Made by a program: the position numbers and the translations under genes. 64,000 nt of DNA, taken from the NCBI GenBank assembly GCA_015680685.1, contig MNCI01003051.1:62001-126000 (forward strand), read 5' to 3'. Positions within the stretch are counted from its first letter, which is position 1. Every line of letters starts with the position of its first letter. This stretch comes from Gnetum montanum (taxonomy: Eukaryota > Streptophyta > Gnetopsida > Gnetales > Gnetaceae). The notes under the pieces are model-generated. The model did not search any database, was not told where the DNA came from, and saw only the letters and a program-made list of their open reading frames with translations. Below are positions 23,471 to 32,810 of the stretch, piece by piece.

Positions 23471-23771
23471 GTTAGTTGCTTTTTACTATGTCAATGCTCA
23501 TGCTCTGTTGTAACTTGCATGCGTTGCCTTAATTGACCACTTCATTTCTACGATGTAGGTTCTAGACGAGGGCATAAGGCCCATAGAGGGAAGGGATGAA
23601 GGGTCAGCAAAGGACAATGCAAGGGAAGGTAATGCAAGAGGGGGTGATGCAGAAGCGAGTGGCGAAGATGCTACGGGTAGAGACAACCCATGACAGCATG
23701 GGAATTTTTTTTTGAAATTTTTTAAGTTTTTGTAAAAATTTGCAAACCTTGCTTGAAAGGAAAAAGCTTTG

Positions 23772-23777
23772 AATAAA
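23772..23777 (+). terminator. Poly(A) signal of the antisense gene
   Basis: AATAAA lies 79 bp after the stop codon, in TTTGAATAAAAAGGAG, followed by a T-rich stretch. Together with the TATA box it bounds a transcription unit of about 4.6 kb on the plus strand. Confidence 0.5.
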
Positions 23778-23852
23778 AAGGAGACTTTATTCTGCACTAA
23801 CTTATGCATTGTGTACATGCTGAATGTCATGCTGGAATTTTGCTCTTTTGTG

Positions 23853-24118
23853 CTAGTTTTACGCCATTTCGGGCCATGGCTAGTTTTAGGCCATTTTGGG
23901 TCGTGGCTAGTTTTAGGCCATTTTGGGCCATAGCGTGGCATAGTTTTAGGGTATTGTGGGCCACTGCTAGTTTTAGGCCATTTCGGGCCATAACATGGCA
24001 TAGTTTTAGGCCATTGCAGGCCAATGCTAGTTTTAGGCCATTTTGGGCCATAGTGTGGCATAGTTTTAGGCCATTGCAGGCCACTGCTAGTTTTAGGTCA
24101 TTTCGGGCCATCGCATAG
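23853..24118. repeat. Tandem array C, about 30/60-bp units
   Basis: About nine units of the form GCTAGTTTTAGGCCATTTYG, each ending in GGCCA, some with GCATAG in place of GCTAG. Each unit has the pair GGCC...GGCC, which is self-complementary. The long open frames across it on both strands are low-complexity by-products, not genes. Confidence 0.85.
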
Positions 24119-24223
24119 CAACAAAGGGTGGTAAATATACAAAGGATGGTGGCTGGGCAGGAAGCAGCGGGGTTGCTACACTACACGTAACTGCTTCTTA
24201 ATCCATCATGGATTAAGTGGAAC

Positions 24224-25350
24224 CTAAGTTCGAGGCACCTTGCCAGAGGCTTCGTCCACATCATTGTCCCCCACTTGGAAGGGCAACTCAGCCCACACAT
24301 CTTCGTTTTGGAAGCTGGTTTGCTGAGCCAATTCCTCTGCCAAATGGTTAGTGTGTGCTATGATGGGCGCTTCATTCTCAGAGGTTACAACCTCTGAGCC
24401 CTGTTCCATGTCTACATTGTGGATTGCTTGCGTCACCACTTTGTCAACATGGATCACCACCTCCCTACCTATGTAAGGCATATGGATCTTCTAGTGTATA
24501 GGTGAGGAGACAGCCCTGAGTTGCACTAACCATGCATGATCTCTCTAAGATCATGTTAAACCCAGGCATTTCCTCGACCATGATGAATGTTACGTTCGTG
24601 GGGAACTAGTCCCCTACTATAAAGTCTATGTGGACTATGCCCTTCACCACGACCCGTGATCCATTGAATGACCTTAGGCACGACGTCATTGTGGGTTTGA
24701 TCTAGTCGACCAAGCCCAACTTGTCCACAATAGGGAAGGGGATGATGTTGGTGGTGGCCCCATCATCGACGTGTACCCTTCGAATCCGGTGTTGGTCGAC
24801 CCAAATTGTGATGAATAGGGATGCTATAGTCACCTGACCCATTTTAGGATCTTCCCTAATGAAACCATCGCTGAAAGTTAGTTGGGATGGCTCTGGCTCT
24901 GCAGGTGTGGATGGAAGCATGACTGAGTGGATTGCTTCCTCTTCCATTGGCATGTCTTCGTTGACCAAAATCATTGTCAACATGCGGATCAGAGCCTCAC
25001 AGTGTGTGAAAGATGTCATGATTAGATCGTACAAGCTCAGTATAGTGTTTTTCTATTTCAGAGCTTGTTTGACCTCAGTGAGGGCATCCAAGAAGTCTTG
25101 GCCACCCCCCTGTTTACCGCCTTTCTTCTCTTCTATTCATCCCGAAAGACAAATTTCCCGAGGAGGGGCAGTTTCAGATCTGGGTTCAGACCCTTTTTGG
25201 CGAGGCGGCACAGACTATGCGGTTGTAGCAACGTCCCCCTTTGGTGATGAGGGCGAAGATGCAAGGGGTGAAAACGTAGGCTTAAAAGTACCTAGGGTGG
25301 TACCTCCCTTCAACGTCTCATCCGCAAAATGCACTTCTCATTTTTTAGGA
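24224..25350 (-). pseudogene. Gag C-terminus and aspartic protease of the nested Tat element
   Basis: On the minus strand from about 25340 a frame reads HFADETLKGGTTLGTFKPTF, then DFLDALTEVKQALK and LYDLIMTSFTHCEALIRMLT. That last part matches the 'I...LL..SP.HREALLK.L' segment before plant Tat proteases. The protease follows: LTFSDGFI, then RRVHVDDGATTNIIP, where the active triplet reads D-D-G instead of D-S/N-G, and LRSFNGSRVVVKGIVHIDF with NMILERSCM. 24481-24224 is an acidic linker. Stops at several points show decay. The N-terminal gag is missing, removed together with the primer site. The RT follows only after the 5-kb antisense gene. Confidence 0.75.
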
Positions 25351-25683
25351 TGAAAAGGTTGTTCAGTTGTCTTATGCAAGGCGGGGGCTGTTGAAGACGT
25401 TGGTCCCCTAATGATAAACGAAGCTAACGATGTTAACGGGTGGGGTGGTGCAGTTTTGCTAATAGGTGGTGCCGGGGCAAATGCCTAGGGAGGGACTCTT
25501 AGAACAAATGACTGTTGCGAGCTTCGACCAACCGTTGGTGGTGCTGGTGCACTACACTGAGGCACACGGATCACGAACAGTTGCTGGGTTAGCCTAGATC
25601 ACTGTCAATGCCAATGGTGTTGATAACATAATTGATGTTGTCAGCGTTGTTGGCATTGAGGGGGAAACTGGTGTTGGACGAAA
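25351..25683 (-). other. Remnant between gag and truncated 5' LTR, nested element
   Basis: G/T-rich sequence with 'ggtggtgccggggc'-like words and no clear frame. It may be part of gag or leader. No primer-binding site is visible next to the LTR edge at 25684. Confidence 0.4.
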
Positions 25684-26861
25684 GCAATGCTAACTTTTTG
25701 CTTGCTTGCTAACCAATTCACTTGTCAGCCATCCGAGAGACCAAAAAGGATCAAAAAAAGGCCCCCTTGAGCATTGCTCATTGGGGTATTTATAGGACCA
25801 AGGGCATGCGAAAGATGTCGTTTGGATGCCACGTGTCCTGGGCCTATGTTGACTTGTCTATGCTGCATGGGTGTGCATGACCGTTGGACGAGCCTGCCAT
25901 GCTATAATTACATCATCAGAGCTTGGAGATGTGTGTCAATGGTGTAATTAGGTGAAGTGCATTGATGTGGCGTAACTGTCTGCTACGCCATGTCGTGCTT
26001 TGTAGCGTAGCGTGTGGGCGTAGCATAGAAACTTGTTATGTCATGCTACGCTATGTTGCGTAGCATAGCGCAGCCATTAGTTCGAAGCAAAAACTTGCGT
26101 TGTGTCTTACTGCATGTGCTGGAAACTTTTGAAGCGTGCTGACTATTTATTGTATATTTGCTACGCTATGCTACGCTACGTAGCGTAGCATGGCGTAGTA
26201 GCTGGCCTTAGTCACGAAAATGTCGCCAATCAGCAAACTTTGCCTTTTGCGCTATGAAACTTGTGTACTTGTTGATCCTGCCCTTTGAGATGCCTTTTGT
26301 TATTCCCACAAAGTTGCTATGCTGTGCTACACTACGTAGCATAGCAACCAACATAACCTGCTTTTCTGCTAAGTTTACCGTTTTCTGGTGAAGGAGCCAT
26401 TACTGAAGAACTTGGAGTAGAGCGAAGTAGTTGTTTTCAAAGGTCAGAGGTGCTAACTTAGTGGATTTGAAATCACTAAGTAGGTCAAGCCTTCCTGTCT
26501 TGCTCTCGCTACGCTGTGCTACGCTGCGAAGCGTAGCGTAGCGCCTTGTCTTGCAACAATTTGTGGTTGACTATTTGAACAACTGTCTTTCAAAGCCTGC
26601 TACGCTATATAGCATGGCATAGTGTAGCAAACTCCTTGACTAGAAAACTTGCCAAACTATTTTACGCATTTAGAGCACCGCTGACAACTCTTTGCATTAC
26701 TTCTGTGTAGGCTATCAACTGGACAAATTACCTAACTAGAAAATTTGCCAAACTGTATAGCCTAAGACCCAGAACATTCATCTCCTAATGAACTGCATGA
26801 CGCTGCCTGCATTATGATGGCCTGGTGAAGCAAGGATGCCCTGAGAAGTTAGGGTGTTTCA
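25684..26861 (-). repeat. 5' LTR of the nested Tat element, truncated
   Basis: It matches 12205-13417 of the other LTR but stops at 25684, so the 540 bp corresponding to 11665-12204 (R/U5 end) are absent. TATAAATA is kept at 25797-25804 (minus strand). The same palindromes are present and some are closer to perfect, for example around 26160-26205. The outer end, TGAAACACCCTAACTTC on the minus strand, is intact and abuts the AAGAT duplication. Confidence 0.85.
25797..25804 (-). promoter_or_regulatory. TATA box in the nested element's 5' LTR
   Basis: TATAAATA on the minus strand, same context as 12307-12314 (GGTCCTATAAATA). It would have driven genomic RNA synthesis leftward. Confidence 0.55.
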
Positions 26862-26866
26862 AAGAT
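26862..26866 (+). repeat. Target-site duplication, right copy (AAGAT)
   Basis: AAGAT follows the terminal CA of the nested element and matches 11660-11664. The outer ORF continues in frame with the C at 26867. Confidence 0.9.
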
Positions 26867-29170
26867 CAAGGACATCTCTATGTCCTACTCAGTGAAAGCC
26901 ATTTCTGAGAACCTTGGGTTGCCAGAAACTACAATGTTAATCGTAAGGAGTTTAGCGCACTCACAATGGAAGAGGGTGCATACTTCAAAATGGTAACCTA
27001 CCACCTCAATCCAATGGTGAGAACTAGCAAGATAACAATCTTCTTTGCCTATGCATGCACCACTCTAAACAAAAAATTCCCTATCAACCTTCCATAGCTA
27101 ATCTATCTAGAGATGAAGAAGTGATTCAAAGAAAATGATAATGGAAGGAAGACATTCCCCTTTCCATGTCTCATCTAAAAATTATGCAAAAGAAGAACAA
27201 TAGCCTACTATTTCAATGATAATATCAAACATGCTCCATTTGCCTTTTGGGTCGAAATGATGAAGGACAAATTGCTTGCCAAGGTGATCAAAGAGGAGTA
27301 ACAACCACCACAACCCACTCATGAGTAAACAACACTGGACCCCTGCACTGCTGTTAAGTGCATGCATGAACTCTATGAGCAACTCCTACAGCAGCAATAG
27401 GTAGGATCGAGCGGTGGTGAACCCTCTATCTACAAACTCATATTGAGTCATCTCAACCAGGTAGCATGATCCATCAGTAGGATGGAAGGTTCAATGCCAA
27501 TGTCTTCTACGTAGACAATGCAAGTGCCCATAAGATCAAATCTTAGCACCCGAGAGGTGACAATATATCTCTCTCTCGCAACAACAAAAATTCCCAAAAA
27601 TATCTAGAAGCACCACTACCTTTTCAATGCATTTGGATGAGGACGAGGGAGTAACTATTTTAACAATGCAGCACTAAGGGCAGGAGATGGTGCCAGAGGT
27701 GGTAGTTGATATAGTGGCTGATGCACTCAATGCCCCTACGACATCTATACCATATGTTGCTACACTTAGAGACTTGAAGGTGCCTGCATGAGCACCAAGT
27801 GGGAGATTCAATGCAACCCAGCATGAAGAGTTGCTGGACCGACTAGTAAGAACCAGGCAACTGATTTCAGATATCTTTGATATCCTAGAAATCATTTTAG
27901 CAAACTAGTCAAAGCTACTTAAGGCTAAGGACAAAGTTCTCATTACCAATGCCCAACTTAAAACAACTCTAGCTAAGATTCAATGCTTGGCTACAGAAGT
28001 TGAAGAACTCAAAGCCTACCGTACTAATCCTATTGTACTCAGCCAAGTAGTCTCAAGAGATGAAGCCTTTCAACAACTTTAGCAAAAAATTCAAGAGGCT
28101 AAGTATGGAAAGGAATCAATAATCTTCGATCAATCCTTAGCAGATTCCACTACATATAACATTCAAAAGGACATATCAAAGATTCACTAGAGGAACATGA
28201 GGCTACCCAAGAAAATCATCACCTATGAAATGTTAGGATGTAGAAAGAATAGATGGTTGAATTCATTCGACAATGGTAAGAGTAGCTTGCTAGATTAAAC
28301 ACTAAATTAAGAATGTTGGTGGCAAAGAATCAAAATCTCTGAATGAAGGAGGTGTATGGCCAAAAATATACCATTAAAATCACCACCAAGAAAAATGAGG
28401 CTCTCAACTTCAAAAGGGTTAAGACCCATTACAAGCATCAGGTTGGCTTGTAGAAGGAGATAAATGAAAAACACATCTAACTGACAAAGGCAAAGGCGAA
28501 TGAAGCCCTTGAGCAACTCCAAAAAGGAGGTGATGTTTGGCAGCCCATATTTGGTGTACTGAATGCATACAACAAAATTGAGATCCACCTCAAGGAGCTG
28601 TAGATCAAGGAGATGACGAAGTACATGAAGCTTACCAACCTCTATTACTCAAATTGGGAAATGCTAACTGCTAGACGGCCAAGGTCAAAATTGGAGAAAC
28701 AAGCTCGTACCTTCTATATAAGGTAAAGTTCAAGCATTATAAAGAAACCAAGTAAAGCTTGAGACAGCAAATGAAAAACTTAAGGTTCTCAAGGTGAAGT
28801 TCACTAATTAGTGATCAATAGCAGAGAACCTAGACAAAAGAAGGAATGACTACTAAGAATTGTGGAATGCACTCAAGGCATTCAACATTGAACACAAACA
28901 GTTCACTACCTAGTTTATCAACATTAAGGAGTTATTCCCTATAATGCTCTATCCTTGGGATGTTCCCATACCATCCCACATTGGCGATGCTGCATGGACT
29001 GTGTATGATCCCAGAAGTAAGGGAGAGAAGATGAAAGAATTGTTGGATACTTTTTGTCTTTTGCTAAAAGTTGCAGCTACAATAGGACAACCATAACCAC
29101 CATCTCAACTATATGCACCAAAAGTAGGAGAAGGTCCTTTAGCACCTTAGGAACCTTCATTGCCTAGGAC
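26867..29170 (+). pseudogene. Third (env-position) ORF of the outer element, second part
   Basis: Continuing in phase from 11664, the frame reads ISMSYSVKAISENLGLPE, then shifts near 26940 to RKEFSALTMEEGAYFKMVTY and ITIFFAYACTTLNKKFPINL. Further on, 27695-28180 reads EVVVDIVADALNAP, LLDRLVRTRQLISDIFDILE and LLKAKDKVLITNAQL with EVEELKA, a coiled coil. 28380-29100 is again Lys/Glu-rich (YKHQVGL, NEALEQLQKGGDVW, YMKLTNLYYSNWEMLTARRP). The 3' two-thirds match 1-1300 of the upstream copy. Plan: V/L-P module, then a long coiled coil. No signal peptide or membrane segment is seen, so an envelope role is not supported. Many stops. Confidence 0.65.
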
Positions 29171-29430
29171 CTTCTAATTTTCTTCATTGTCTTCAAGCCG
29201 TTAGAGGAGTTTTGCTATCAATCTTTTTCATGGTGTTCAATTTTGTTGTCATGAATACCAAAATTTTGTAATGATTCTAAATTTGTACACTTGGGCACTT
29301 AGTGTTTGTTTATGTTAGTTGTGTATCTCTAGTTAGTCAATAATCCCATACCTTCCCAAAATTTTGTAAAGAACTTATTCCTCCTTTTGTTCACTCAAGG
29401 ATGAATTTTCATTTTTTCATGGGGGTATGG
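29171..29430 (+). other. Untranslated end and polypurine region of the outer element
   Basis: T-rich untranslated sequence matches 1300-1534. The last bases before the 3' LTR are CATGGGGGTATGG, a purine-rich stretch in the position of the plus-strand primer (AAAGGTATGG in the upstream copy). Confidence 0.55.
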
Positions 29431-29566
29431 TGAAGCATCTTCCTTGGGTTGTGTCAATGAGATGTCATCAACATGATCCCATCGATGCAACCCCATCGAT
29501 GCAATCAAGTCAATGCATGGTCTGAGGCATGGATGTGACCCCATTAACATAGTGTCTATCTTTGCC

Positions 29567-29574
29567 TATAAATA
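29567..29574 (+). promoter_or_regulatory. TATA box of LTR-C
   Basis: TATAAATA in the conserved context TTTGCCTATAAATACATG. Confidence 0.55.
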
Positions 29575-29966
29575 CATGCTCACTAACTGCATTTATGCCA
29601 TCCCATAGTTTGTATCCTAGTGAAGCTCTTGCATTTTTTTTATTTGACAAAATATTTTCCAAGTACCCACAATCAGAGTGAGAAGTGTACAAATCTTTAT
29701 TCAAACACTAATGTACCTGAGCACCTTGGTGTGATCAACAATAATGACATACTTTCTTCACAAACCTTAAAACATTTAGAATTAGCTTAATGTTTACTTA
29801 ATTCATTTATTATTTAAGAAATTTACTTTAATTGATCATATTAATTAATTTAATGTTTACTTAATTCATTTATTATTTGAGAAATTTACTTTAATTGATC
29901 ATATTAATTAATTAATTAATATACATAAGAATGACCATTTCGAGCATATGTTAATGTTTGGTAATC

Positions 29967-29967
29967 N
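29967..29967. other. Single ambiguous base marking a probable assembly gap
   Basis: The only N in the window. The flanks TTTGGTAATC and ATCACTTAGTGAACAC are 321 bp apart in LTR-B (3540 and 3862), but adjacent here. Confidence 0.8.
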
Positions 29968-30025
29968 ATCACTTAGTGAACACTAGTGATTCATATGGTT
30001 GGGCATAGGGACTGCTTGCTACTCA

Positions 30026-32009
30026 TGACTTCTTTATTCGATTCACTTCAATAATAGCTTCAAATGTAGCAACTTTAGCTTTCATACAATTTTTTTAGGG
30101 ATTGTTTATCTAATCATCATTTTGATTTTCTTTAGTTCTAACCTCTAATGTAGTAATTTTTTGACACATCTCCTCAATGTACAATGGAAAATTTTTTATT
30201 TTTTCCATCTTTTCTTATACATTGCAAGCTTCATTGCTTAGCTTTTTCATTCAATTTTTAGATTTTAAATTATTATAGGATTTTATTTCCTAGATCCCAT
30301 TTAGAAATTATGAGATCTAAGTGATTTTTACATTCTCACGCAAATCTAATCAATGGAAGCCTTCTTTCAAAATCTAGATCTAATTGCTATGTGCTACTTC
30401 CAAGATCTTCTCACTTTCACTACCTTGAGCTCTGTTTTACCTACATGCTACTTCCACTACTCTACTCTACCTTATCTGTTGCTACTTTGCCTTGTCCAAA
30501 GTTAATAACTCTACTAATTCTTTTAGCTTTCTACCTTCTTCAGAGGGTTTCTTCAAATGTAGGCTTGTAAATTACTTGACTTCTCTATTTTTGATTTTAA
30601 TAATAATGAAGTTGTCATGTACATGATTCACCTATCATAAATATTATAAAATCGTTTTATAATAGCACTCATTCTTTCCAAAGTTACATTATCTAATTTT
30701 ATGATTAGCTTTGTTAAAGTATTAACATACTTTGTTCATTGTCTCATATACACAAGTTATATTACTTCATGCTTACACAAGAGAATCAATGAGATGATAA
30801 TTTTACATTACATGCATATAGAATGTGAAAATTTTAACATACAATAAATATGATGCAACAAGGAAATCAGTTTGCAATATTTCTAATTTCCAAAGAGGAG
30901 ATCTAGAACATTAATATATATAATTAAATGTATTAAAAATATAATTTTGGACATGAGGCCAATTATTAGTTAGCTGGACATTATCATAAAAATTAAATAA
31001 TTATTATCATAATGCTAGTCCAAGAGATGAAATTTTTTCCTAAAATTATCATAGATATACAATGGCTTGACCAATTACCAACATAATATTTTAAGCTCAA
31101 TAACTGCCACATAAATAATTATTTAACATTGGTTTTTATTTTTGTCAACATGGAAATCAATTCTTACTAATTTAATTCTAGGATTTCATTACTTTGAAAA
31201 AGAAACAACGTCTCTCAACCAAATAATAGATATATATCATAAGTATATAACTAAACTAATTAATTTTCACATAAAAATATGTTATCAATGAAGCATAACA
31301 TATTTCTTAGATTAAGAAACCATTATTTATTCTTTTTAATAATGGTTAAGAAGCTTTCCTTATCATTACTAATAAAATTGCAGCAAAAGTATTCTTTAGC
31401 ATTCCTTTCATATCCCAAATCATTCTAAACTAAATTCATTTATAGTCTTTTTCCTACGTATGAATTCTAAGGCACACTAGAGTGCTATAATGTGCTAGAT
31501 ATTATACCTATGATAATCAAACCTAAAGCAATTTAGTTTGCTTTCTTCTAAAAGCATCCATAAATGGAATAAAACACATATCATTTTAGACTACTTGACC
31601 ATGATTTAGTTTAACTATCTAAGCTCATTGAAGCTTCTTATAACTTGGTTTTAAAAAGCTTTATTTACAATTCGAAATGTTTAGGATTCCACTCTAAATT
31701 ATTTTTTAAAAAAAATAATTGAAACTATATTAAATTGAAAGATGTCATTTTCAGAACTAAATACCTAGACTAAAGAGTTATAGATCCTTGTAAGAAATTG
31801 TCTTACTTCTATTTTATAGCAAATTGAACTAGCAACAAATCTTTTTGTATAATAAGACCTTGACTAGACTTATTTTCCTTTATCTATTGCTCACACAATC
31901 TCTAACTTGTTGGATTCTAAGTTGCTTTGATAGCAAATAAATGGTTCATAAAAAATTAAAACCATGATTTATGGTACATGTTATTAGATTTATAATTTTA
32001 CTATAGAAA
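30026..32009. other. AT-rich intergenic sequence
   Basis: No gene or repeat boundary is recognised. Composition is strongly AT-rich with many stop codons in all frames. Confidence 0.5.
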
Positions 32010-32810
32010 ATGAACACGTGGGTATAACCTTCTCTTCCAAATATCTTGGCCTATAATGCATTACTTAAAGAGTTTCTAGTAGTATGAAAGGTTTATTTAC
32101 TTTAAAAATCAAATGTAAAAAGAAAGCTATAGACATAATATTCATTGAAACTAATATTTTCTTGGGTTTGTGTATACCCAAAGGATCTATCAAACAAATG
32201 AACTTATGTAGAAATGATAAATATTAAAAACAAATAGCATATGATATTATGCTTCTTGAAACAAAAATGATGCCCTTAGAAGTTGAAGATATTTTTCAAG
32301 TTATACCCTACATTCATAATATTTCTTAATTCTTATTGGATAAATACTCCAAAAAAAGTGATAATGGAAACTCAAGATAAAGGATGATTTAATGAAGGAG
32401 TTCTATGGCTTAATAAATGGAATATTCAAGAGTACAATTTTTATTCTGATCCTAAGCAAGTTTACGAATTGGTTAAACCATTAATATTTCAAAAACTTTA
32501 GGAAATTCCAAAAACAAAAGAACTATTTTTGTTTGAATACTATTAGGAGAGATCATAATTCAAAGGCCACAAATTTATCTACTATCATTCATTATCCTTT
32601 GTGATGAAAGTTCAAATAGTTAGATAACTCGAAATGCCTTGTAAAGGATAAATATGTCAATCATGTAATATAAATATCAATAAAGATGAACATTAGACTT
32701 TCATGCAATGCCTTACATTTCAACACATCAAACCTAGGTGGTATATTACAATTGCAAATTTGGTTGATTTATTCCAAATGTTACTGAGAATACTTAAGTT
32801 TCTCTAAAAG
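32010..32810 (+). pseudogene. 3' fragment of a LINE (L1-like), plus strand
   Basis: At about 32030 the frame reads FSSKYLGL, the end of a LINE RT (F.YLG). This is followed by a conserved stretch equivalent to the units of the 208-bp array (GVL-LNKWNIQEYNFYSDPK near 32390-32460) and a decayed zinc-binding tail near 32620-32720 (H and C residues of the zf-RVT type). It lies on the opposite strand to the LINE fragments at 33390-35130 and 38580-40370 of the same family, tail to tail with the first. Confidence 0.6.

Larger units (their letters stand above)
19278..23693 (+). pseudogene. Multi-exon gene antisense to the nested element, between protease and RT
   Basis: A plus-strand gene can be modelled from ATG 19278 to TGA 23691-23693. 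Suggested exons are 19278-19398; about 19954-20391 (start unsure); 20512-20748; 20847-21860; 22006-22339; 22411-22547; about 22690-23470; 23559-23693. Introns show GT...AG ends. Phases agree exactly for 20749-20846 (phase 1) and 23471-23558 (phase 0); two other junctions are off by one base. The exon 4 product contains the motif IHDVQVVIEINDQLFTNLFD then VPADG, like the module in the outer element's third ORF. Exon 7 encodes a Lys/Glu-rich coiled coil (AKQEKADLSTKVEDLKSRIE). The last exon is acidic and Gly/Asp-rich. About eight in-frame stops, mostly TAG/TGA at likely CAG/CGA sites, and one frameshift near 22255 show decay. Function unknown. Antisense ORFs are known in some Tat elements, but usually between pol and the 3' LTR. 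Confidence 0.65.
11665..26861 (-). mobile_element. Nested Tat-lineage Ty3/gypsy retrotransposon, 15.2 kb
   Basis: The element has TG...CA ends and the 5-bp AAGAT duplication. Read on the minus strand the order is 5' LTR remnant (26861-25684), gag-end/protease (about 25350-24224), an oppositely oriented spliced gene (23693-19278), RT (18243-17340), RNase H (17313-16735), a second RNase H (16670-16413), integrase (about 16400-15120), a tandem array, a polypurine tract and the 3' LTR (13417-11665). A second RNase H and large size are marks of the Tat lineage. Stops and a deleted primer site show it is dead. It inserted into the third ORF of the Athila copy. Confidence 0.9.
3053..30025 (+). mobile_element. 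Athila-like Ty3/gypsy LTR retrotransposon with a nested insertion
   Basis: The order on the plus strand is 5' LTR (3053-3919), primer-binding site (3924-3941), gag (about 4500-5900), protease (about 6160-6600), RT (6921-7604), RNase H remnant, integrase (about 8150-8900), accessory ORF (11207-11659 plus 26867-29170) and 3' LTR (29431-30025). The lineage call rests on the DLG-type protease, the RT N-terminus with LKPL...KYVFL, the FLDGY-GYNQI motif, the GIDFMGP integrase motif and the tRNA-Asp-type primer site. Without the nested 15.2-kb element it is about 11.8 kb, a usual size for Athila. All frames carry stops, so it is dead. No clean 5-bp target duplication is seen; CTTCTT occurs within 2-3 bp of both ends (3045-3050 and 30029-30034) and may be a remnant. 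Confidence 0.85.
29431..30025 (+). repeat. 3' LTR of the outer Athila-like element (LTR-C), with a gap
   Basis: It starts TGAAGCATCTTCCTTGGG and ends TTGCTACTCA, as LTR-B does. TATAAATA is at 29567-29574. It is only 595 bp because sequence equivalent to 3541-3861 of LTR-B is missing exactly at an N (29967). It also has an extra 63-bp tandem copy at 29851-29913 (first copy at 29788). Confidence 0.85.

Noticed and set aside
23804-24118. Long open frames on both strands across array C
   Set aside because: They are open only because a short unit without stops is repeated. The predicted peptides are simple repeats.
24859-25353. 164-codon plus-strand open frame
   Set aside because: It is opposite to the gag-protease frame, which has recognisable protease motifs. 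The plus-strand product has none.
26867-29170. Envelope protein, because of its position between integrase and 3' LTR
   Set aside because: No signal peptide, membrane span or glycoprotein features are visible; it looks like a soluble coiled-coil protein.
3045-30034. CTTCTT as the target-site duplication of the outer element
   Set aside because: It lies 2-3 bp away from the LTR ends on both sides and is low complexity, so it was not listed as a duplication.
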